Assembly (NCBI GenBank): GCA_044346175.1 | Contig: JBIIZQ010000007.1 | Coordinates: 1 to 64,000 of the forward strand | From: JBJTUH01 sp044346175 | GTDB lineage: Bacteria > Cyanobacteriota > Vampirovibrionia > Vampirovibrionales > JAJTHC01 | DNA length: 64,000 bases | Direction: 5' to 3' | Shown here: in pieces, positions 9,336 through 19,300 of the stretch | Layout: each line of letters starts with the position of its first letter | How positions within the stretch are numbered: the stretch's first letter is position 1 | Program-made: the position numbers and the translations under genes | Notes under the pieces: generated by a model | Told to the model about the DNA's origin: nothing | What the model saw: the letters and a program-made list of their open reading frames with translations, nothing else | The model's database searches: none

Positions 9336-9409
9336 TGGCTACCGATTTTCATCGGTATGACAACACTCCCCCTTTTCTCTAGTCATGCCGACTTGCATCG
9401 GCACCCAGA
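9336..9409. repeat. Dispersed MITE-like repeat, rearranged half-copies (copy 2)
   Basis: A right end (TACCGATTTTCATCGGTATGAC, within 9336-9361) is followed 20 bp later by a separate left end (GTCATGCCGACTTGCATCGG at 9382-9401, then CACCCAGA). The order is reversed relative to intact copies, so this looks like the junction of two partial copies. It lies between the protease gene and the small gene at 9593. Confidence 0.7.
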
Positions 9410-9592
9410 TAGCACAACGCATACACAAAAGAATGTCGCACAAAAAAGCCAACACACTGTTTTTATAACAATAAGGATTAAAACCTCTTCTACTTCCCTC
9501 CATCGTACCTACACGACGAGTGAAGTTGTGTGTATCTCAAGGCTAAATCAATTGCAATACAGGCTATCTTATAAAACACAGGAGAAATACCC

Positions 9593-10066
9593 ATGATTCA
9601 AATTAACCGACCCTTTTCCCTAACGCCCACCAATTTTGAAAAACCCAAGCCTGAAGACGTTCAGATTATTGGTGGTGGCTATGCAGAGGATGCTCAAGTC
9701 ATGGGAACCCCTCGAGTCCTTGAAATGTCTCCGAAAGAAGCCAAAATAGGGATTCCTTTTGGAGAACTTGACCCCTCCTCTTGGCTCAGACACGATGCCA
9801 ATGGCAAAAGTAGCCCAGGTGTATCGAGTCAGCAGATTTTGCAAGCCACATCCACAGGAAAGAAAGGCTTAATGCCTAACCCTGAAACGAATCGGGTGAT
9901 TTTCTTCACCCAAGGTCAACCTGGCGTGAGTGCAAGAGCCGTGCAAACAGACATGTTTGAACAAACCATCCCATTAAATAAAGAGGCACCGAACCCTTTT
10001 GAGGGTCCTTTTCCTTATCCCACACCTTTGGAAGACCAAAACAAACACACCAAACCTAAAAATTAG
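9593..10066 (+). CDS. Small hypothetical protein, 157 aa
   Basis: I do not recognise this protein. It is hydrophilic and rich in Pro, Lys and Glu, with no signal peptide or membrane segment. Residues 20-35 (EDVQIIGGGYAEDAQVMG) hold the only Gly-rich patch. The start is well supported by AGGAGA nine bases upstream. A strong terminator begins eight bases after the stop. Residue composition (many short charged loops, no repeats) suggests a partly disordered soluble protein. Being expressed from its own unit between repeats, it gives no context for function. Confidence 0.75.
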   Translation: MIQINRPFSLTPTNFEKPKPEDVQIIGGGYAEDAQVMGTPRVLEMSPKEAKIGIPFGELDPSSWLRHDANGKSSPGVSSQQILQATSTGKKGLMPNPETNRVIFFTQGQPGVSARAVQTDMFEQTIPLNKEAPNPFEGPFPYPTPLEDQNKHTKPKN

Positions 10067-10073
10067 CCACAAA

Positions 10074-10107
10074 AAAGCCCCTCTTGCGATTGACAAGAGG
10101 GGCTTTC
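10074..10107. terminator. Strong bidirectional terminator
   Basis: AAAGCCCCTCTTG and CAAGAGGGGCTTT form a perfect 13-bp stem with a short loop, flanked by A and T tracts. It ends the 157-residue gene on the plus strand. It also lies directly 3' of the minus-strand tRNA-Leu. Confidence 0.9.
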
Positions 10108-10188
<81 letters not shown>

Positions 10189-10195
10189 AAAAACG

Positions 10196-10229
10196 ACCTA
10201 AGCAACTTCTTATGAAACATTGCTTAGGT
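10196..10229 (-). terminator. Terminator-like hairpin abutting the 5' end of tRNA-Leu
   Basis: ACCTAAGCAA and TTGCTTAGGT form a perfect 10-bp stem with a 14-base loop. On the minus strand it is followed by CGTTTTT and then immediately by the tRNA. By form it is a rho-independent terminator, yet there is no minus-strand gene just upstream. It may be an attenuator or leader hairpin of the tRNA transcript. Confidence 0.6.
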
Positions 10230-10349
10230 ATTAGCGTACAAAAAGCACACAAAATAAGCAAGCCCTTGGTTTGATACAACTAGGAAATGATGTAAGCCTA
10301 TACCCTTATCCCCCATGTCTTTAGTATCAACCTCAAGCCTCGTCGAATC

Positions 10350-10991
10350 ATGATGCCTATCTTAGGTGGTTCCCCCTCACTCCTTGCCCGTGCCATTGCC
10401 GTGCCTATTGTGAAGGTTGCCATGCAAGCCAACAATGCTAAAATGGGCTTTTATCAGCCCGAGATTGAGCGTGAGCAAAACAACTACATTGCCGATGGTG
10501 GCTATGACATTTGGTATGCCAACTATTTTAAAAACACAGGGAACGCTTGGCTTTTAAAATATTTAGTACAGTGGGATAAGCACAATTTTTGGTTTTCAAA
10601 CCGTATCCATCATGCGGTAGTCCCCACAAAGTACTTTGTACGAGAAGTATTGCTTGAAAATGCCGCCTTTAATATTGCCGCTGCAATTGCACTATGGGCA
10701 GGCTACAGAGATGTCATTCAAGCAGGTGGGAAGATGCTCGGAGGGCTGGTTCAAGGTTCCTTGATGGGCTTAGCACGCATCCCCTTTAGTCGAGGACAAA
10801 ACGTTGCCCTCGAAGCACTCAAGCCAGCAGGGTGGTTGCTCACCAAAGGGGCGATTACCCTTGCAAAAAACCCTATCATTACGTTAGGAGCCGCTGCCTG
10901 TGGTGCGGCTATATGGTGGCGACGTGAAGAACTGCTTGATGGCACGGCCGCATCGAGATTTTACGGCGACAGCATCAAGTTATTTGTGTAA
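10350..10991 (+). CDS. Hypothetical protein with hydrophobic C-terminal half, 213 aa
   Basis: I do not recognise a family. Residues 1-100 are amphipathic and rich in aromatic residues (WYANYFKNTGNAWLLKYLVQW near 50-70). Hydrophobic helices follow near 105-125 (FNIAAAIALWAGY) and 170-190 (PIITLGAAACGAAIWW), so it is probably membrane-bound. It begins with ATGATG. It precedes the 663-residue membrane-like gene by 115 bp on the same strand. The intervening palindrome suggests that gene has its own promoter. Confidence 0.75.
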   Translation: MMPILGGSPSLLARAIAVPIVKVAMQANNAKMGFYQPEIEREQNNYIADGGYDIWYANYFKNTGNAWLLKYLVQWDKHNFWFSNRIHHAVVPTKYFVREVLLENAAFNIAAAIALWAGYRDVIQAGGKMLGGLVQGSLMGLARIPFSRGQNVALEALKPAGWLLTKGAITLAKNPIITLGAAACGAAIWWRREELLDGTAASRFYGDSIKLFV

Positions 10992-11003
10992 TTCAATCAC
11001 AAA

Positions 11004-11023
11004 TTGTAAAGAAAATGTTACAA
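11004..11023 (+). promoter_or_regulatory. Palindromic site TTGTAA-N8-TTACAA
   Basis: The two arms are exact complements separated by eight bases. The site lies about 85 bp before the 663-residue gene. A perfect TGTAA-N8-TTACA of the same spacing occurs at 50419-50436. The geometry suits binding by a dimeric regulator, but the spacing is two bases wider than the CRP/FNR/NtcA consensus (TGT-N10-ACA). Confidence 0.4.
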
Positions 11024-11106
11024 ATAAAGTCATATTGCTCTTATTACAATATTGTCACTTTTAAAAGCTCTTTTTCGTGGCACGATAATAAGGTGATAAT
11101 GCTCGT

Positions 11107-13098
11107 ATGGATCATAGTGATTTACGTCCAGATGTTTTAAATCCGTTTTTTAAAATGCCTATTAAGGCTTGCATAAACATTGGATATAAGCACGTGATAG
11201 AACTACCAACACGCCTACCATCCGTAAGATATGCCTTACAAGAACAAGCAACAGGTGCTTCAGAAGTACTTCCTGCTTTCACAAACACATTACTCACCCG
11301 TCAGTCTTCTTCTTTATTGGCTCAGACACCCTCAGATACCATCACACTGGGAGTCTCTGAACTCAAACCAGAAGAACATATGACCACATCTATAGGAAAA
11401 TCCTCTACAACCAACCCCAAAGAAATGCTTCTAGGACTTGGTATTGCAGGGGCTAGTATCGCAGGGACACGTATCGCTACGGCGGAATACCTAAAAACCC
11501 CTGCGACCACAACGTTTAGCACGCTTTCTCAAGAGGGTACTAAGAAGCTCGTCAAAGAAATAAGTCAAGAAGGCTTGCATCATATGGGTGTAGAAGCCCA
11601 AGAAAATAAGAGTGAAACACACCAACCCCCGAACCCGAGCATGCACGATGGTGCTACCAGCCCTGTCACCAGTGAACACTCCCCCCCAACGCCCTCAGCT
11701 CAAGCTAAACATGTACCTACTCAGTGGTATAACCCTCGTACTTGGAATCTTTCAACCTTGATTCCTCCTTTAGGCGTTGGCAGTGCTGTGGTATGGGGAC
11801 TCGGTAACTTAGCAGAACATGACCTACATGCGGGACACACCCCTAAACTTCTTGGAATTCATAAACTCCTGCCCAAAGCAGTGGCAGATAAAACGGCACT
11901 TGTGTTGGCAAAAAATGCACCTGTACTCAATACAGTTTATGGTCTAACCAATACAGTGGGTGCTTACGCACAAGGGTATGCTTTGCGGGGTAGTGCCTTT
12001 GGGGCATTTACAACCTTTACAGCATTACTCACCCCCATGATGATGAAAAACAATACCCTCGCCCTGAAAGTATACCAAGCCAACAAAGCAGGTACGCCTC
12101 TCACTAAAACCATGTTAGAGCAAGGTGTCAACCTTCATAACTGGTCATCTTTGTTCAATGCCGTAGCACCCGTAGGCTTGTTAACAGGATTATTCAGTAT
12201 TACGAAGGTTGGTCAATCAAGACCCGACGTAAAACTAGAACACCCGAAAGGGAATAGTTTAGCGGACATGATGGAAGGACAACCCGAGGGGCATCGTCTT
12301 ACTGATGTTCTTGGCAGAAACGCCAAAAAAGAATGGCAAGCCTTTGCAGATACCCTTGGGCATACCCCCCAATATGCCAAGCAGTCCTTCGGGGCGTGGC
12401 AAAAAGCGTTTCATGGACTCACCCACCCTGACCCCGAGCATCCTAAGCGAGGGCCTATCAGTCGATTTTTACACCCTATTACCCATGGTATGTTTGTACC
12501 TTTAATGTATTCCCACGCTGTTGCGGGACGTGTGTTATACAGCACACTTGCGGCAGCAGGATTTTTTGCAGTACTCGCCAATGCAAAGCAGTTCATCAGA
12601 GAACCCAACTTGTATGAGGAAGGTTTGAAGAAGCTCGGGCATGCCCTTCCTGAAAAAACACCTCAAATTCTTAAATACAATAAAGGCATGGCAAGTATGC
12701 TGTTCTGGGGGAATTTTGCGGGAGCCTTTGCAGGATTACTAACCAAGTTTAACGACTGGCCTTTGCCACTGAGCCTTGTATACCGAACGAGTGGTATAGC
12801 GTATGGTGCGGCAGCCATTGAAAGTTTCTTTAAACTCATCGATGTTAAAAACTTTGGGCCGTTATTAAAAGATGGGCGTGTGGGTCCTTATGACGGTCGT
12901 ACTTGGACAAAAGTAGGTGCCTTTATTCAAGGAACTTCCTACTTTGTAAACCTGTTGCTCAAGAACATGGGTAAAAAGCCTACCCATGCAGCCCATGCAA
13001 CGCTTTCAACCTCAGTGAGTAACCCCAAGCCTGAAGCCCAAACAACACCCGCCATGGTAGCCCCATCTAGTACCAAGGTAGGAGAACTAACTAAGTAG
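11107..13098 (+). CDS. Hypothetical multi-helix membrane-associated protein, 663 aa
   Basis: I do not recognise this protein. Residues 1-100 are polar. A Gly/Ala-rich hydrophobic helix lies near 103-120 (EMLLGLGIAGASIAGTRIA), followed by a disordered His/Pro/Ser linker (about 160-205). The second half carries several hydrophobic segments near 220-235, 285-320, 358-372, 470-500 and 540-560. Between these lie basic amphipathic regions. The pattern suggests an integral inner-membrane protein with long cytoplasmic loops. AAGGTG lies 12 bases before the chosen ATG, so the start is not certain. The stop codon sits inside a 14-bp inverted repeat arm (13095-13108). Confidence 0.75.
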   Translation: MDHSDLRPDVLNPFFKMPIKACINIGYKHVIELPTRLPSVRYALQEQATGASEVLPAFTNTLLTRQSSSLLAQTPSDTITLGVSELKPEEHMTTSIGKSSTTNPKEMLLGLGIAGASIAGTRIATAEYLKTPATTTFSTLSQEGTKKLVKEISQEGLHHMGVEAQENKSETHQPPNPSMHDGATSPVTSEHSPPTPSAQAKHVPTQWYNPRTWNLSTLIPPLGVGSAVVWGLGNLAEHDLHAGHTPKLLGIHKLLPKAVADKTALVLAKNAPVLNTVYGLTNTVGAYAQGYALRGSAFGAFTTFTALLTPMMMKNNTLALKVYQANKAGTPLTKTMLEQGVNLHNWSSLFNAVAPVGLLTGLFSITKVGQSRPDVKLEHPKGNSLADMMEGQPEGHRLTDVLGRNAKKEWQAFADTLGHTPQYAKQSFGAWQKAFHGLTHPDPEHPKRGPISRFLHPITHGMFVPLMYSHAVAGRVLYSTLAAAGFFAVLANAKQFIREPNLYEEGLKKLGHALPEKTPQILKYNKGMASMLFWGNFAGAFAGLLTKFNDWPLPLSLVYRTSGIAYGAAAIESFFKLIDVKNFGPLLKDGRVGPYDGRTWTKVGAFIQGTSYFVNLLLKNMGKKPTHAAHATLSTSVSNPKPEAQTTPAMVAPSSTKVGELTK

Positions 13099-13175
13099 GG
13101 GAAGGTTTCTTCTGCGTACCGTTTATTATTGGGGGTCGAGTTTTCGGGAAGGTTACAAACCTTCCCCTACGTTTT
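13095..13175. terminator. Nested inverted repeats and terminator between convergent genes
   Basis: GTAGGGGAAGGTTT (13095-13108) is an exact complement of AAACCTTCCCCTAC (13157-13170). The 3' arm can instead pair with the nearer GGGAAGGTT (13146-13154) in a 9-bp, 3-base-loop hairpin followed by CTACGTTTT. The short hairpin is a good terminator for the 663-residue gene; the long one overlaps that gene's stop codon. The two folds exclude each other. Confidence 0.7.
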
Positions 13176-13187
13176 ATCATCTTACAT

Positions 13188-13265
13188 CGTCATTCCGACG
13201 CAGGTCGGAATCCAGAGAGCTTCTAGTATAAGCAAGGGGTGGATACCGATTTTCATCGGTATGAC
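13188..13265. repeat. Dispersed MITE-like palindromic repeat, best-preserved copy (copy 3)
   Basis: Begins CGTCATTCCGACGCAGGTCG and ends ACCGATTTTCATCGGTATGAC. The outer ends are inverted repeats (GTCATTCCGA against GTCATACCGA) and each end folds on itself. Translation gives the VIPTQVGIQ...GWIPIFIGMT peptide typical of such repeats in many bacteria. There is no coding gene here. Confidence 0.85.
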
Positions 13266-13341
13266 GTGGATGGAGGGTGTGGTATGTGGGAGAGGATATT
13301 TCCCCCCCACGTGCAAGTTTTGGTGTTGGGTTTGAGTGCCT

Positions 13342-16300
13342 CTAAGCGGATACGCCCGACACGCTGTGCGTGGCGATGATATTCATCAAATCAGTATTGG
13401 TACGTACCACCCCTAGGTTAGAAATATCAACCCCTGGGTTTGCACTTTGATAGCTCAAGAAGGCTTGGTAAATTTGCATGATTTTCTGACCCGTAAAGTA
13501 GTACGAGGTTGTACTATTGCCTGTGGAAACTTGTAACACATCCACAACTTTACTGGTAGGTGTGTTATTGGTGTTATTAAACTCCATATATTGCAATGTA
13601 CTGTAACTACCGCTACCATACTCAAGCGTCACCTGAACCGTACTATGAGCTGCACTGCTCCCATCAGTTTGGGTACCCGCATTGTTAAAGGCAAAGCGTA
13701 TGGCACTGTCTGTATCATTGACAACTACTTTAACCGACTCTGCAATCACAGGCGTTAAGCTACCTTGGGTCCCTGTCAGGGTATCATTCCCACCCGTTAA
13801 ACCTAACTGAATGAGCATATTCCCTGTTTGTTGTTGGGTCATGAAGTCCCCACCGACAAGTACATCATTCCCAGCCCCTGAAATCAGAGTATCCGTACGG
13901 GTGTTAAAAGTGGCATTCTCAACCACATTTGAGATAAGGACATCATCCCCATCACCACCATCAAGGGTATCCCCCTCCATAGCACTGGTGAGGGTGTCAT
14001 TCCCTGCATCGCCATACAACACACTACTACCTGTACCACCATACAGAATATCATTATGATTGCCACCATAAGCGATACTGCCACTGACTGCATAAAGCGT
14101 ATCATTACCATCTTCACCGTAAAGGGTGTTAAGCCCCACAGCATAAAGGGTATCATTCCCTGTACCACCGTAAACCAAACTTTGGGATTGAGTGGTATTA
14201 CTCCCATATAATACGTTGTTGAGACTGTTCCCTATTAAGTTAAAGCCGGCACTGGCTAAACTTGTTCCGTTTTCAACATGGTTTGCAAGGCTATAGTTAA
14301 AGTTACCCGTAAGTACAACCGTATCAATGCCATCATTACTATATTCAGTGACAGTATCACTAACACTATCCACATAGTAGGTATCATCCCCAGCTCCTCC
14401 CAGCATGGTATCGGCTCCGAGACCACCATCTAACGAGTCGTTACCACTAGAAGTACTAATATAATCATTCCCATCATCACCATACAAGGTGTCGTTACCA
14501 GAACCACCATAAATCGTGTCGGCTCCTACGCCAGCATAAGCTAAATTAGCACCACCAGAAGTACTAATATAATCATTCCCATCATCACCATACAAGGTGT
14601 CGTTACCAGAACCACCATAAATCGTGTCGGCTCCTACGCCAGCATAAGCTAAATTAGCACCACTGGAAGTATTGATATAATCATCTCCATCATCGCCATA
14701 CAAGGTGTCATTACCAGAACCACCATAAATTGTGTCGGTCCCTACGCCACCGTAAGCTAAATTAGCACCACTGGAAGTATTGATATAATCATCCCCATCA
14801 TCGCCATACAAGGTGTCATTACCAGAACCACCATAAATTGTGTCGGTCCCTACGCCACCGTAAGCTAAATTAGCACCACTGGAAGTATTGATATAATCAT
14901 CCCCATCGGCACCATATATGGTATCACTACCAGAACCACCATAAATCGTGTCATTACCTTGACCACCATCTGCCAGACTGGAAAGATTGCTCAAATCCAA
15001 GCGATCATTTCCATCTTCGCCATAAAGTGCATTGAGTCCAACAGCATAAAGGCTGTCGTCACCAGCACCCCCATATACGTTGCTTACGCCACCTATAAAA
15101 GCATTCCCGTACAGGGTATTATTTAAAGCATTACCCGTTAAGTTAGTTGCAGAAGCTACGTATGAAATTCGTCCATTTTCAATGTTGTTGGCAAGGGTGT
15201 AATTAAAGTTACCTGTTACTCGAACCTCATCAGTACCTTCGTTGCTACTTTCAGTCACCACATCGCTGGCATCATCCACAAAATAAGTATCATCTCCTGT
15301 ACCGCCTGCCATGGTATCCACGCCTGTACCACCATCTAGTGAGTCATTACCACCTGAGGCATACAAGACATCGTTACCGCTCTCTCCATAGAGTGCATCG
15401 TTTCCAGTACCTATACCATCTTGTAGTGTATCATCTCCTAAACCACCATAGAGAGTATCATTACCCGAGTTACCATAAAGTAAATTATTTAAACTATTGC
15501 CATCAAAACGTCTGTTTGTGTTGGTCCAACTGATTAAGTTTTCCACATTATTTGCAAGAGTATAATTGACAGAACCAGAAAAATAAACTGTATCATTGCC
15601 TTCATTGGTATTCTCTATGATATATTGTGTGGCTGTATCAAGATAATACGTATCATTCCCCAAACCACCATATAGGGTATCAGCACCTAATGTTGAGGCA
15701 TATAAAACATCATTGCCGTCACCACCATATAACACATCGTTTCCAGAATAGTTCCCTGATAATGTATCGTTACCAATCCCACCTCTTAAAGTATCATTAC
15801 CGTAAGTACCTGTAACGACCTCTCCAATAACATCTGTCACGTTAATAGTTTGTGTGAGGTCTCGGGTGAGGGTACCGTCTGAAATACGTACCGTCACACT
15901 ATGCGTGGTGGCACTTTCAAAGTCAAGTTTCGTACTATCTAGTACAGTTAATACCCCTGTAGAGCTGTTAATGGCAAAGGCACCTGTAGGTGCCACAAGG
16001 CTATAGGTCAGGTTCGTACCTGCGTCGGGGTCGGTACCCGCAAACGTGGCTACCACGGTGCCATTCGCACTATTTTCAGCGATAGCTCCTAACACAGCAC
16101 TTGCTGGAGACTTCGTTAAACGTACATCATCAAACCAAACAAAGGATGAACTCGTCGCTGTATTTTCAAGCTCTATTTTCAGAGCTTGTCCATACAACGA
16201 TGACCCCACACCTAAGGTAGTACTATCAAAACGTAATACAGCCGTTTGCCAAGACCCGTTTGTGGGGGGAATCACATCCAAAGTCACCCCAAGCAATGTT

Positions 16301-19300
16301 GTCCCTGCATATAAGCGTATAGCATTGTTAGTGACCGTAAAATAAACTCTATCTCCCACATTCACACTCAGAGTGTAAAGGGTATTGGTAGCAAGTGTTT
16401 CTGTAAGAGTTTGACTTAAAGAGCGCCCATTCAGTAAATGTGCCACATTGTCACCATTGGTTGACAATGTGGGTAATTGTGAGGTAGCTGGATTTGCGAT
16501 AGAGCCATTACCTACCCATGAAGCAACACTATTGCCAAAACCACTGGCACCATCTGTGACGGTTTGTTGGTCAAAGCCAGCATTGGCAATCGCAATACTT
16601 GTTGCCATGGCGGGTAAAACTTGACGCAAGCTGAAGTTATCGACAGCCATACCGTTACCGTCACTTGGCCCAGCACCCACAATACGCAGTGTGTTAGAAC
16701 CATTACCCGCACCAGCTGTTACTTGGTAGCGATACGTATTCCAAGTATAGCCTGTCATAGCATCCGTAATGGTTTGAAGAAGTTGTCCTCCCCAGTAAAT
16801 GCTCACACTATCACCAGAGGACGTTCCCCAGTCCCGAGTATCAAACGATAATTGATAGACACTACCAGCAGTTAAGCCACTTACTGTTTGAGATATAGCG
16901 AGTTGATTGCTGCTACTACCCTCTAAGTCTAGGAAGTAGTTTCCATGTGTGGGTGCAGCATTTGGTGCTGAAGGTAGGGTGTAATTATCAATTTGGTCAA
17001 AATTACCCGCTTCTCTTACCCAGCCTTGTAGGATTGTACCATCATCATAGCCATTCCACTCACCTGACTTGTTAACGGTATAAAGGTTTTCAAAAGAAGG
17101 GTTAATAAGCAAATTATCGCCCGTTACCAAACCAAGAACATTCGGGGCTTCGTTCACGTTGAGTATGTTTACTGTTTGCACCAAATCCCTAGTTAAACCT
17201 GTCGCACCTGTCGCACGTACCGTAACCGTATGAGAGGTACTCGCTTCAAAATTAAGCAAACTACTGTCGGCGACTGTCAAAACACCCGTACTGCTGTTAA
17301 TCGCAAAACGTCCATCAGGTGATACCAAACTATATGTAGGGGGGGCATTATTCGCTGTTTCACCATCGACACCACTAAACGTTGCCACAACCGTACCATT
17401 GGCACTATTTTCGGCAATGGCAACCACATCTTCCCGTAAATACACATTATCAATAGCCCAGGCTTCATCAGACCAAGCACTATTAAGCATAGACCCAAAG
17501 CCTAACTTTAAGCTCGTAGCTGTAGTATTCACTACTAAAGTATAGGTATGTTTTTGGTCGTTCCAACGACTAAACCCTTGATTCAGTAAACTCGTTGTAG
17601 AAATAGAGTCTGAATAAGTTTCGGTTAAAGCATTATTGTAACTCCTATTAGACACTAATACATCATTCAACCATACTTGGAAGTTTTCACCATTCCAGCT
17701 ATCAATTTCATACATTTCAAAAGTAATCGTAACTTGGGTTTGATTCCCTGACAAAGCAAACGTCTTATGAACCCTTTGCTGTCCTTGCACACTCACCGCA
17801 CTCGCATCACCAGACGCACCGTAAGTTAAACTATCGGTTAAAAAGCGAGTAAAGAAGTTGCTACCACTATTGACATTCGCAGCATTGCTCCAGCCTGTGG
17901 TTGCACCCGACTCAAAGGTCTCAGGCTCACCTAAGAGTAACGTCGGTAATTCACCCACATTCGTGACAGTAATCGCTTGGGTTAAATCACGAGTAAGTCC
18001 GCCTATGTCCGTGGTGCGTACCGTAATATTATGCGTCGTATTGGCTTCAAAGTTGAGCAAAGTGTTATCGGCTACTCTTACCGCACCTGTCGTTGCGTTA
18101 ATGGCAAAGCGTCCACCCGCATTGTCGGTTAAGCTGTAGAGTAAGCCAGCACCTGCGTCAGGGTCAGTCCCTGCAAATGTGGCGACCACGGTGCCATTCG
18201 CACTGTTCTCAGCGATACTCCCACCACTGGCAAGGGTCAGCGTATTTGGGGCTTCGTTCACGTTCACCACATTCACGGTGAAAGTTTCACTACGAGTTAA
18301 CCCGCCATTATCCGTAATGGTAAGTGTGACAGTCTCCGTAGTACTGGTTTCATAGTCAAACGTAGCACTCGATGCTACTCGAAGTTCATTGCCTACAATG
18401 GTAAACTTGCTGGCACTACTGCCACCCGTAATGGTATACGTAAAGGTACTGCCTGCATCTACATCAGTGCCTGAGAGTGTCCCCACAACCGTACCAGCCG
18501 TGGCATCTTCTTTAATACTTGTGGTGGCACCACCACTTTGAACGGCTTGGGCTGCACGAACTGCCGCACCATCCCATTGCATGATAGAACGCATGGTATA
18601 GGTATCATGAATATCCTGCCAGTTAATGTCACCATTCCTACGCATCATCGCATAATCTTCACCTGGAGCGTTTGCAGGCCAGTTGTCTGGTTGTCCCCCT
18701 GCCCACGGTGCATATTGTCCATTGACAGCGGTAGAACCATTTGAAAACTGTACGCCAGCCACATCACCCTGATACCAAAGCCACTGCCCCTCAACAAGCT
18801 TATCACTACCACCTATCCAAAATTCATTCGCCATACTGTTAAACAAATAAGTACGCTCTGAAGCATTCGCAACATTTACGAGCGTTCCTGAAACCCCATT
18901 AAGAAAACTGAACTGAGCCGCATCCATGGCGGCTTCCCACGTTAAGCTTGTATTGTTAATGGCATACCATTTGTCGTACGTGGCGTTGTAAAATGCACTA
19001 CTTCCTAAACTGGTTGTAGTACCACTTAGAATCAAGTCCGTGGGGGCTTCGTTCACGTTGGTCACGGTAATGGCTTGCGTGAGGTCACGGGTTAACCCGC
19101 CACCGTCAGTTACCCGCACCGTGAGGTTATGGGTCGTGTTTGTTTCAAAGTTCAGTAGGCTACCATCTGCCACCGTCACTTCACCTGTACTGCTGTTAAT
19201 TGCAAAACGTCCACCCGCATTATCTTGAAGAGTGTATTCAAGGTTCGTGCCAGCGTCGGGGTCGGTCCCTGCAAATGTGGCTACCACTATACCATTCGCA

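Noticed and set aside
13129..13335. 68-codon frame with VIPTQVGIQ...GMT peptide
   Set aside because: Typical false translation of an intergenic palindromic repeat.
14461..14892. Regular repeats as a CRISPR array
   Set aside because: The 108-bp units are coding RTX repeats with no unique spacers.
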